Assembly: GCF_002993885.1 (NCBI RefSeq)
Contig: NZ_CM009578.1
Coordinates: 1,677,251 to 1,741,250 of the forward strand
DNA: 64,000 bases
Origin: Sphingopyxis lindanitolerans
Lineage (GTDB): Bacteria > Pseudomonadota > Alphaproteobacteria > Sphingomonadales > Sphingomonadaceae
Direction of reading: 5' to 3'
The notes below the pieces were generated by a model. It searched no databases. It was given only the letters and a program-made list of their open reading frames with translations, and was not told the origin of the DNA. Of the stretch, positions 8,751-16,211 are shown in pieces (the stretch's first letter is position 1; every line of letters begins with the position of its first letter). A program made the position numbers and the translations under genes.

Positions 8751-10874
8751 TCAATCGATGGTGGTGCGCAAGCGCAGGCCGATGGTGCGCGGATAAGGTC
8801 CGGCGAGCAGCAGACTGTTGCGAACGAAAGACGGACCGCGTTCGTCGGCGAGATTCTCGCCGAAGATCGAAAGTTCCCAGCGGTCCGTGCGGATTCCCGC
8901 ACTGGCATTGTAGAGCGAGTAGGGCCGGACGACATAGCCGTCGTACATGACCCGGCTGCTGGTGCGGCTGGCCGCACCGTTGAGGAAGAAGCGCAGGTCG
9001 CCGCTGCCGAGCGGCCGCTCGAAATCGGCATCGAGACGATAATTATACTTCGCTGTGCTCGAGAGGCGCTCGCCATTGGCGACGTTGGGAAGCGAGGCGG
9101 TGACGGCGGGATAGATGTCGCGGAATTCGCTGTCGTTCCAGTTGGCGACCGCGCCGAGATTGAGGCCATCGATCGGGGTGCGCCACCGCGCTTCGAGATC
9201 GACCCCCGTCGTGCGGGCTTTGCCGACGTTCGCGAACGCGGAAACGCCGAACGGCGTGAGACCGAATTGCAGATCCTTGAAGTCGATGCGGTAGACGTTG
9301 AGCCCGAGCTGGACGCGGCCGTCGGCGAGCTTCGCCTTGATGCCCGCCTCATAGTTGGTGAGCGTATCGGGAGCGAGCGCGATCGAGGACGGAATTCCCG
9401 AGGCCTCGACCAGCGAGGCCTGGAACGGCGTCTGGGTAATGCCGCTCCGGAATCCCGTGCTGACCGTCACGAAGGCGGTCAGATCGTCGGTCGGGAACCA
9501 GGAAAGGTTCGCGCGCCACGTCACCTTGTCGGGTTTGGTTTGCCCCGAGCCCGTGCCGGTCAGGATCGAGTCCGCATCGAAGCGTCGATTGTCCTTGTAA
9601 TAGCGGATGCCGACCAGCGGCACGAGCTTGCCGCCGAACAGATCGTAGCTGATTTCGCCGAAAGCGGAATAGTTGCGGGTCCGCGTATCGTTGAACCCAC
9701 TGATGGTGAGCGCGGTCAAGTTGGCATCGAAGCTGAAGAGCGCCTTAGCATTCTGGTAGAAACCGCCGACCAGCCAGTGGAACGGACCATCGCCGTTCGA
9801 GCGAAGCTGGATTTCCTGCGCGAAGCTGCGCGCATCATAACCGTTGAAGAGCGCGCCGGTGCCGAGCGGTCCGAAGGTCTGTCCGGTCAGATAGCCATAT
9901 TCGGCATCGAGATAGCTGGTCGAACTGCTGAGGATCGCGGCGCCGGCGTCATATTCGACCGACACGCTGTAGAGATCGAAATTCCCGTTCTCATATCCGC
10001 GCGTGGTTCCGCTGAACCACTGCTGGGCAGGCTCAAGCTGGTTGATGCTCTGCGTATAATTCTGGCGCGGTTCCCAGTGCGCGGCCTGCGCCCGGATGCG
10101 CAGCGCGTCGGTCGGCTGCCAGAGCAGGACCGCCCGCACGTCGCGGTTGGTGACGTCGTTGGCATTCTTGAACGACGGCCCACCGGTCGCCGGCGTCTCG
10201 CTGAAGATATCGACATAGCCGGCACGCTTGTCATAGCCGCCGCTGATGCGGATCGCGAGCCGATCCTTGATCAGCGGCACCGAGATCGCTGCCGACACCC
10301 CGTAGTTCAGCGCGCTCGCATCATCCATCTTCGCGATCGTCGCCTCGCCGCGCATCTCGAAATTGTCGAGATCGGGCTCGCGCGTATGGTAGATGATCGT
10401 GCCCCCTGCCGAACCCTGCCCATAGAGTGTACCCTGCGGCCCGCGCAGGACCTCGATGCGGTCGATATCGATGAAGCGGAGCGGCGGCGCGATCGGCGAA
10501 TTGGGAATCGCGAAGGGAACGTCGTCGATATAGTAGCCGATCGGCGAGTCGCCGATGCCGCCCGCGGCTCCCACGCCGCGCAGCGAGAAGGTCTTGATCA
10601 CCGAGCCGACCTGTTCGCCCGGCGAAGCACCCGGGATCGAGTTCACAAGATCGGTCGTCTCGCGGATTCCGCGCTCTTCGAGCTGCTCGCCGCTGAAGGC
10701 CTGGATCGCGAGCGGCGTGTCGATCAGCGACTGCGAGCCCTGGCGCGACGCCGTCACGACGATGTCGCTGTCACTGCTTTCCGTCGTGGAAGCTGCATCT
10801 TGCGCCATCACCGGAGTGATCAATGCGATATGTGCAATGCCGGTAAAGGCGGCGGCGGTCAGGCGGCGTGTCAT
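8751..10874 (-). CDS. TonB-dependent receptor, probable sucrose transporter
   Basis: A 707-residue outer-membrane receptor. Residues about 1-25 are a signal peptide ending near PVMAQDA. The TonB box region is DSDIVVTASRQG. The plug domain follows with ETTDLVNSIPGASPG and the diagnostic IEVLRGPQGTLYGQGSAGG, then the beta barrel ending in a terminal aromatic-poor strand (IGLRLRTTID). The ATG at 10874 has GAGAGGACCT ahead of it. It is transcribed away from the sugar symporter gene, and the shared promoter region carries two LacI-type palindromes. By analogy with the sux loci of Xanthomonas, it would bring sucrose or fructosides across the outer membrane. Confidence 0.9.
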   Translation of the reverse strand: MTRRLTAAAFTGIAHIALITPVMAQDAASTTESSDSDIVVTASRQGSQSLIDTPLAIQAFSGEQLEERGIRETTDLVNSIPGASPGEQVGSVIKTFSLRGVGAAGGIGDSPIGYYIDDVPFAIPNSPIAPPLRFIDIDRIEVLRGPQGTLYGQGSAGGTIIYHTREPDLDNFEMRGEATIAKMDDASALNYGVSAAISVPLIKDRLAIRISGGYDKRAGYVDIFSETPATGGPSFKNANDVTNRDVRAVLLWQPTDALRIRAQAAHWEPRQNYTQSINQLEPAQQWFSGTTRGYENGNFDLYSVSVEYDAGAAILSSSTSYLDAEYGYLTGQTFGPLGTGALFNGYDARSFAQEIQLRSNGDGPFHWLVGGFYQNAKALFSFDANLTALTISGFNDTRTRNYSAFGEISYDLFGGKLVPLVGIRYYKDNRRFDADSILTGTGSGQTKPDKVTWRANLSWFPTDDLTAFVTVSTGFRSGITQTPFQASLVEASGIPSSIALAPDTLTNYEAGIKAKLADGRVQLGLNVYRIDFKDLQFGLTPFGVSAFANVGKARTTGVDLEARWRTPIDGLNLGAVANWNDSEFRDIYPAVTASLPNVANGERLSSTAKYNYRLDADFERPLGSGDLRFFLNGAASRTSSRVMYDGYVVRPYSLYNASAGIRTDRWELSIFGENLADERGPSFVRNSLLLAGPYPRTIGLRLRTTID

Positions 10875-10912
10875 AGGTCCTCTCCCCATAAGCTGCGAAT
10901 CCGCGATGGAAT

Positions 10913-10928
10913 ACGCAATCGATTGCGT
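10913..10928. promoter_or_regulatory. LacI-family operator 1
   Basis: A perfect 16-bp palindrome, ACGCAATCGATTGCGT, with the central CG typical of LacI/GalR operators. It lies about 40 bp upstream of the TonB receptor start, in the divergent promoter region shared with the sugar symporter gene. A second copy follows with centres 23 bp apart, close to two helical turns. Confidence 0.85.
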
Positions 10929-10936
10929 GCGGTTTA

Positions 10937-10950
10937 CGCAATCGATTGCG
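10937..10950. promoter_or_regulatory. LacI-family operator 2
   Basis: The 14-bp palindrome CGCAATCGATTGCG repeats the core of operator 1. It lies about 53 bp upstream of the sugar symporter start codon. Paired sites at this spacing would allow two dimers, or one tetramer, of the LacI-type protein encoded at 12.5 kb to repress both divergent genes. Confidence 0.85.
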
Positions 10951-11003
10951 CAGTTGTCAACTCTCTGTTACCCGGCGGCAACGAATGTAGGTGGAGAGCA
11001 CGC

Positions 11004-12473
11004 ATGACAGGACCGACCGACCTTCCGAAAGGCGCCAAAGTCGGCACTTCGACGAAGCTTTATTACGGGAGCGGTCAAGCCGTCGACGCCATCGTCCAGG
11101 CGATCGTCAACACCTTCCTCCTCTTCTATCTCACCGCCGTATGCGGGATGTCGGGGGCTGCCGCCGGCAGCATTTTCCTGATCTCGCTTGGCGTCGACGG
11201 GTTGCTCGATCCGTTCATCGGGCGGCTCTCGGACAATTGGCGGTCGCGCTGGGGCCGCCGCCTCCCCTTCATGACGATCGCGCTTCCGCCCATGATGATC
11301 GCCTCGGCGCTGCTGTTCACGCTCCCCGCCAATCTCGCCGGCGGCGCCCTCTTCGCTTATGTGCTGGCGCTCAACATCGTCCTGCGTGTCGGCCTGTCGG
11401 TTTTCGCGCTCCCTCATTCGGCGCTGACCGCCGAACTCAGCGACGATTATGGCGAGCGCTCGATTATCAGCACCTACCGGGCCCTGTTCATCGTGCTGGG
11501 CACCGCGGCCGCGCTTCTCCCCGCCTTCGGCTTCCTGTTCGCCGAAGACGGCGCGCTCCAGACCCGGCCGCCCTACCAGTGGCTCGGGCTCATGACCGCC
11601 TGCCTGATCGGCGGGTTCGGGTCGGTCTGCGTGGGGGGGATCTTCAAGACCGTGCGCAGGCTGCCGATGCCGCCCGGCGAGGCGACGGGCACCGGCTTCC
11701 TGTCGGACATGGCACAGCTGTTTCGCAATCCGTCCTTCGTGCCGATGTTCGGCGGCGCGGTGCTGGTGCTGGTCGGCCAGGGCGCGACGACGGCGCTCAA
11801 CCTTCACGCGTACCGCTATTTCTGGGAGCTGCCGACCGCCTATATGCAGCTGCCGCTGCTCGTTCTGCCGCTCGGCATGCTGCTCGGAACCCTCGCCGCA
11901 GGCCTCTTGCTGCGGCGCATCGAAAAGCGCGACGGCGTCGTCGGCGCGATCACGCTGCTCGGCGTCTACCAGATCGTCATCACCCTGCTCGCCGTCACCG
12001 GCGTCATTCCCGCGGGGTCGATGATCGCGGTCGTTCTCGTCGCGATCAGCGGCTTGCTCTTCGGCGGCTGCGGCGCGCTCTGCTTCGTCTGCTTCTACTC
12101 GATGATCGCCGACGCGGTCGATGAGCATGATCACCTCTTCGGCGTGCGCCGCGAGGCCCTCTATGCCGCGGCGCTGATGGTCGGAGCCAAGGCTGCCACC
12201 GGTCTCGGTGCCTTCCTTTCCGGACTCGGTCTCCAACTCATCGGGTTCGTGGCGCCGGCGAAAGCGAGCGGGATCGTCCCGCCGGATATCGCCACGTCGG
12301 TGGGTCTCCTATGGGGCCTCGGCGGCGCGCTGGTCGTGCTCGCGGCCATCCCCTTTCTTCGGCGATACAGGATCGATCGGTCGCATCATGCGGCGGTCCT
12401 CGAAAGCCTTGCGGCGCGCAACGCCGATCACAACACGGCACCGAATTTGACGCCGGACCTTGCGCAGGCCTGA
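11004..12473 (+). CDS. GPH/MFS sugar:cation symporter
   Basis: A 489-residue inner-membrane transporter with about 12 hydrophobic segments. The DPFIGRLSDNWRSRWGRRLPF loop after the second helix is the signature of the glycoside-pentoside-hexuronide symporters (MFS_2). The start at 11004 follows GGTGGAGAG; the frame stays open far upstream, but that part is antisense to the receptor gene. It is divergent from the TonB receptor and followed by the lacI-type gene. It should import sucrose or a released sugar with a cation, in the position SuxC holds in comparable loci. Confidence 0.9.
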   Translation: MTGPTDLPKGAKVGTSTKLYYGSGQAVDAIVQAIVNTFLLFYLTAVCGMSGAAAGSIFLISLGVDGLLDPFIGRLSDNWRSRWGRRLPFMTIALPPMMIASALLFTLPANLAGGALFAYVLALNIVLRVGLSVFALPHSALTAELSDDYGERSIISTYRALFIVLGTAAALLPAFGFLFAEDGALQTRPPYQWLGLMTACLIGGFGSVCVGGIFKTVRRLPMPPGEATGTGFLSDMAQLFRNPSFVPMFGGAVLVLVGQGATTALNLHAYRYFWELPTAYMQLPLLVLPLGMLLGTLAAGLLLRRIEKRDGVVGAITLLGVYQIVITLLAVTGVIPAGSMIAVVLVAISGLLFGGCGALCFVCFYSMIADAVDEHDHLFGVRREALYAAALMVGAKAATGLGAFLSGLGLQLIGFVAPAKASGIVPPDIATSVGLLWGLGGALVVLAAIPFLRRYRIDRSHHAAVLESLAARNADHNTAPNLTPDLAQA

Positions 12474-12481
12474 TCGGCGGT

Positions 12482-12494
12482 GCAATCGATGGCG
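12482..12494. promoter_or_regulatory. Weak LacI-operator-like site
   Basis: GCAATCGATGGCG resembles the two palindromes upstream, with the left arm conserved and the right arm degenerate. It lies 22 bp before the LacI-type gene and could be a low-affinity autoregulatory site. A chance resemblance is possible. Confidence 0.35.
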
Positions 12495-12515
12495 TAACGC
12501 AGACGGGCGAGTGGA

Positions 12516-13556
12516 ATGGAACTGGAAAAGGTGCGCCCAAAGTCGGGCCGGGCAGTCAAGATGACGGACATTGCGCGGATCGCGGGGGTATCCTCGTCGA
12601 CCGTGTCGCGGGCGCTTGCCGATCATCCCACCATTCCCGAGGCGACGCGAAATACGATCCAGGCGCTGGCGAGAGAGCATGGCTATGTCGTGAACCGCGC
12701 CGCGCGGAACCTGCGCCAGAGCCAGACGCAGACGATCGCCGTCGCGGTCCCGCTTGGCCACGAGCGCGAGCAGCTGATTTCAGACCCCTTCTTCCTGCGC
12801 CTGTTCGGACATCTCGCCGACGAGATTTCGCAGCGGCGCTACGACATCCTGCTCGTGCGCGAGCCCTCGCCCGACGCGCATTGGCTAGGGCGCCTCGTTC
12901 AGTCGCAGCGCGCCGACGGCTTCATCATCGTCGGGCAGAGCGACCAGCATCAGGCCCTTAACCTTGCGGCCCGCGACTACCGCCCGCTGGTCGTCTTCGG
13001 TTCAGAACTGCCAGATCAAATCTATTGCTCCGTCGGCTCCGACAATTTCGAGGGCGGCCGGCTTGCCACGGACCATTTGCTCCGATCCGGCCGCAGGCGC
13101 ATCCTGTTCCTCGGTCCCGCCGAACTGCCGCAGATCGACCTCCGGCTGGACGGTTACCGGCAGGCGATCGGCGATCATGGCCTGTCGGTCGACGAGAGCT
13201 TCGTCCTGCCCGCGCATTTTACGGGACCCTCGGCCCATGACGCGGTGCGCGATCTTCTCGCGCGGGGGGTGGAATTCGACGGTATCTTTGCGGCCTCTGA
13301 CGGCATCGCGCTGTCCGCGATCCGCGCGCTTGAGAGTGCAGGCAAGCGCTGCCCTGCAGATGTCTCGGTCGTTGGCTTCGACGACAGCGATCTCGCCTCG
13401 CAATCCCACCCGGCGCTAACCACCGTTCGGCAAGACGTCCCCGGTATCGCGGCAACGATAGTCGATCATCTGTTTCGACGGCTGGATGGCGAAGGCACCT
13501 ATTCGTCGACGCTGCCGGTGAACCTCGTTCTCCGGGAATCCGCTCCCGATAGATAA
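12516..13556 (+). CDS. LacI-family transcriptional regulator
   Basis: A 346-residue repressor. The helix-turn-helix and hinge helix are at about residues 16-70 (KMTDIARIAGVSSSTVSRAL, then VNRAARNLRQ). The periplasmic-binding-protein-like ligand domain follows, with SDNFEGGRLATDHLL and the closing DVSVVGFDDSDLASQ and PALTTVRQD blocks. It directly follows the sugar symporter gene. The palindromes between the symporter and receptor genes are obvious binding sites, so it probably represses the sucrose locus until a sugar or sugar phosphate is bound. Confidence 0.92.
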   Translation: MELEKVRPKSGRAVKMTDIARIAGVSSSTVSRALADHPTIPEATRNTIQALAREHGYVVNRAARNLRQSQTQTIAVAVPLGHEREQLISDPFFLRLFGHLADEISQRRYDILLVREPSPDAHWLGRLVQSQRADGFIIVGQSDQHQALNLAARDYRPLVVFGSELPDQIYCSVGSDNFEGGRLATDHLLRSGRRRILFLGPAELPQIDLRLDGYRQAIGDHGLSVDESFVLPAHFTGPSAHDAVRDLLARGVEFDGIFAASDGIALSAIRALESAGKRCPADVSVVGFDDSDLASQSHPALTTVRQDVPGIAATIVDHLFRRLDGEGTYSSTLPVNLVLRESAPDR

Positions 13557-13694
13557 CGCAGATGGCCGGTGCACGAACCGCTGCGCGGACTGGTGCTAGC
13601 GGCGATGCAAGGCGGTCCTTCTAGCGCCGCGCCTGATTGAAGGTCCGCGGCCAGAGGCAGACCCTTTCGACTCCTTTACCTGAGGAGTCGAACG

Positions 13695-14603
13695 ATGAAC
13701 GAGCTTATCCAGATTGGCCCGATCAGCCCGCTGCGCCAGCGGCTGATCGACGACATGACCATGCGCCGCTTCTCGAAGGAGACGCAGCGTAATTATCTTC
13801 GCGACGTCGGACGGTTCGCGACCTGGCTAGGGCGCTCGCCCCACACCGCGAGCGCGGAGGATGTCCGGCAGTTTCAGATCGAGCAGCAACAGGCGGGCGT
13901 CCCGGCGCCGACCATGAACAGCATCGTCGGCGCGCTGAGGTTCTTCTTCACGCATACGCTCGACCGCCCCGATCTCGCGCGTAAGCTCGTCCGGACCAGG
14001 CAGGTTCGCAAGATCCCAGTCGTTCTGACCATGGCCGAGGTGAAGCGGCTGCTCGATGCCACACGCTCCCTCAAGCACCAGGCCGCGCTGTCGGTCGCCT
14101 ATGGCGCAGGCTTGCGCGTCGCCGAGGTATCGGCGCTGAAGGTCAGCGATGTCGACAGCAAGCGGATGCTGCTGCGGATCGAGCGCGGCAAAGGCGGCCG
14201 CTACCGCAACGCTATGCTGCCCGAAGGCCTACTCCTGCTGCTGCGCGACTGGTGGCGCGCGGGGCGGCAACAGGGCATCCTCGTTCCCGACGGATGGCTG
14301 TTCCCCGGACAGAGCGCCGCGGCGCCGATCAGCACGCGCCAGCTCTACCGTGTCGTCGTCGAAGCCGCGGAGGCCGCGGACATCGACAAGCGCGTCGGAC
14401 CGCACACCCTGCGCCACAGCTTTGCCACCCACCTGCTCGAGGACGGCGTCGATATCCGCGTCATCCAGGCGCTGCTCGGTCACGCCAAGCTAAACACCAC
14501 CGCCTTCTACACGCAGGTTGCCACCAAGACCGTTCGCTCGGTCGTCAGCCCGCTCGACAGGCTCGCGCTCGCATCGCCGAGCGAAGAGGCGCCCGACGGC
14601 TGA
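13695..14603 (+). CDS. Tyrosine recombinase of IS91-type element
   Basis: A 302-residue phage-integrase-family protein. The N-terminal SAM-like core-binding domain (residues about 10-105) has SKETQRNYLRDVGRFATWLG. The catalytic domain has the first arginine in GAGLRVAEVSAL, the HxxR box in HTLRHSFATHLLEDG, and the histidine and tyrosine nucleophile in LLGHAKLNTTAFYTQVA. All catalytic residues are present. The start follows GAGGAG. Because it is coupled to an IS91 transposase it is best read as part of that element and not as the integrase of the larger mobile region. Confidence 0.9.
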   Translation: MNELIQIGPISPLRQRLIDDMTMRRFSKETQRNYLRDVGRFATWLGRSPHTASAEDVRQFQIEQQQAGVPAPTMNSIVGALRFFFTHTLDRPDLARKLVRTRQVRKIPVVLTMAEVKRLLDATRSLKHQAALSVAYGAGLRVAEVSALKVSDVDSKRMLLRIERGKGGRYRNAMLPEGLLLLLRDWWRAGRQQGILVPDGWLFPGQSAAAPISTRQLYRVVVEAAEAADIDKRVGPHTLRHSFATHLLEDGVDIRVIQALLGHAKLNTTAFYTQVATKTVRSVVSPLDRLALASPSEEAPDG

Positions 14604-14608
14604 GGCCG

Positions 14609-15799
14609 ATGCGCGCCTCGCTCGAGGTCGCCGACATCTTCCGCGCTGCCGGGCCAACCTACCGCGCCGCCCATGCCGGGCATCTGAGCCTGCACCAGCT
14701 CAAGATCATGTCGGCGATCGAACATTGCCGCACCGCCGCGCTCGGCGGGCATGTCGAGGCCTGCACCGACTGCGGGCACTGGCGGATCGCCTATAACAGC
14801 TGCCGCAACCGGCACTGCCCAAGGTGCCAGGGCGCCGCCGCGCGGACCTGGCTCGAGGCGCGCCAGGCCGATCTCCTCCCGGTCGGCTATTTCCATGTCG
14901 TGTTCACGCTCCCCGCCGAGGTCGCCGCGATCGCCTTTCACAACAAGGCGCTCGTCTACGACCTCCTGTTCAAGACCGCCGCCGATACGATGCTGACCAT
15001 CGCCGCCGACCCCAGGCACCTCGGCGCCCGGATCGGCATCACCGCCGTCCTCCACACATGGGGCTCGGCGCTGACCCATCATCCCCACATCCACATGATC
15101 GTGCCCGGCGGCGGCATCTCCCGCGATGGAACGCGCTGGATATCGGCTCGCCCCGCCTTCCTGCTCCCGGTCCGCGTGCTCGGCGCGCTGTTCCGCCGCC
15201 TGTTCCTCACCCGGCTGCGCGCGCTGCACGACGCCGGCAAGCTCGCCTTCTTTGGCAGCCTCACGCATCTCGCGGAACGACGCGCATTCCTGCGGCACCT
15301 CTCGCCCGTCAGGAAGAAGCGCTGGGTGGTCTATGCCAAGCCGCCGTTCGCTGGGCCCGAGGCGGTGCTCGCTTACCTCGCGCGCTACACCCACCGGGTC
15401 GCGATCTCGAACAGCCGCCTTCTCCGGTTCGACGAGGAAGGCGTCACCTTCCGCTACAAGGATTACCGCAAAGCCGGCGCCGGACGGCAGCAGGTCATGA
15501 CCCTCGCCGTCGACGAGTTCATCCGCCGCTTCCTCCTCCACGCCCTGCCGCGCGGGTTCCATCGGATCCGCCACTATGGCCTCCTCGCCAGCGCACGCCG
15601 CAAGGATCATCTCGAACGCGCGCGACGTCTGCTCGATGTCGCGCCTCCCCCGTCCGAGGAACCGACCGACGATGCAGAGCCCCGACCGACCTGCCCGTGC
15701 TGCGGCGGTACCATGATCATCATCGAGGTCTTCGAGCGCCGCTATCAGCCCCGCGCGCCGCCCCAGCTTGCGGTCTCATCCGGGACACCTGCGCCGTGA
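14609..15799 (+). CDS. IS91-family HUH transposase
   Basis: A 396-residue rolling-circle transposase. The N-terminal zinc-binding region reads ACTDCGHWRIAYNSCRNRHC followed by PRCQ. The HUH metal-binding motif is HHPHIHMIVPGG. The downstream YLARYTHRVAISNSRL block holds the tyrosine that attacks DNA. A second cysteine cluster, CPCCGGT, lies near the C terminus. The length is within the range of the family and no frame break is seen, so the element may still be active. It follows the recombinase gene with a five-base gap. Confidence 0.92.
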   Translation: MRASLEVADIFRAAGPTYRAAHAGHLSLHQLKIMSAIEHCRTAALGGHVEACTDCGHWRIAYNSCRNRHCPRCQGAAARTWLEARQADLLPVGYFHVVFTLPAEVAAIAFHNKALVYDLLFKTAADTMLTIAADPRHLGARIGITAVLHTWGSALTHHPHIHMIVPGGGISRDGTRWISARPAFLLPVRVLGALFRRLFLTRLRALHDAGKLAFFGSLTHLAERRAFLRHLSPVRKKRWVVYAKPPFAGPEAVLAYLARYTHRVAISNSRLLRFDEEGVTFRYKDYRKAGAGRQQVMTLAVDEFIRRFLLHALPRGFHRIRHYGLLASARRKDHLERARRLLDVAPPPSEEPTDDAEPRPTCPCCGGTMIIIEVFERRYQPRAPPQLAVSSGTPAP

Positions 15800-15872
15800 C
15801 CCGGCACGGCCTGGCGCAGACACGATCCAGCGCGCACCCGCGCCTGGAAGCGACCCCGCTCGCGACGGCGCT

Positions 15873-15980
15873 GCCCAAAAGCAGACGTCGCCATATCAAA
15901 ATCGGCCCGTCCGCTTTTGAACGTCCGCTTTTGCGATCTAAATTCGGACGGTCCGTTCTCACATGCGTCTGCTTTTGGGC
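15873..15980. repeat. 15-bp inverted repeat with internal CGTCCGCTTTTG copies
   Basis: GCCCAAAAGCAGACG at 15873-15887 and its exact complement at 15966-15980 enclose about 78 bp. Inside are two direct copies of CGTCCGCTTTTG and a CGTCCG/CGGACG pair. A related AACGTCTGCTTTT occurs at 25444. This is the main content of the gene-free stretch 15800-16211. It may be a dispersed intergenic repeat or part of the IS91-type element's end. I see no gene in the rest of the stretch. Confidence 0.6.
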
Positions 15981-16211
15981 GGCACCTAGCTACCCCACCA
16001 TCGGCGCAAAACAGCTTTCCCCATAGCTCAGACCATGACCACCGCGGTTCGGGCACCGAAGACTTTCCGACGCCTGGCGGCGTCCGAAACTCTCAACGGT
16101 AGCGGTCAGGCCGCTTTTCGGAAGCGATCTTTAGAAGCAGACACAACCCAGCAATATTACGGCGTCTATTGGACGAGTAGTGCCCACCTTCGCCATCGGG
16201 CTGGCATAGCG

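Larger units (their letters stand above)
13695..15799 (+). mobile_element. IS91-type element with tyrosine recombinase
   Basis: Two genes five bases apart encode a tyrosine recombinase and an IS91-family HUH transposase, a pair that recurs in a subgroup of IS91-like elements. The coordinates cover only the coding part. True ends lie outside it and could not be fixed: IS91 elements lack terminal inverted repeats and make no target duplication, so eye inspection cannot delimit them. The element separates the sucrose locus from the defence-type island. Confidence 0.8.

Noticed and set aside
9267..11003. Long plus-strand open frame running into the sugar symporter gene
   Set aside because: This part is antisense to the TonB receptor, whose plug and barrel motifs are clear. 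The symporter begins at the ATG with a ribosome binding site at 11004.
13695..14603. Tyrosine recombinase as the integrase of a large integrative element
   Set aside because: It is five bases from an IS91 transposase gene and matches the recombinase that accompanies such elements; no attachment site adjoins it.
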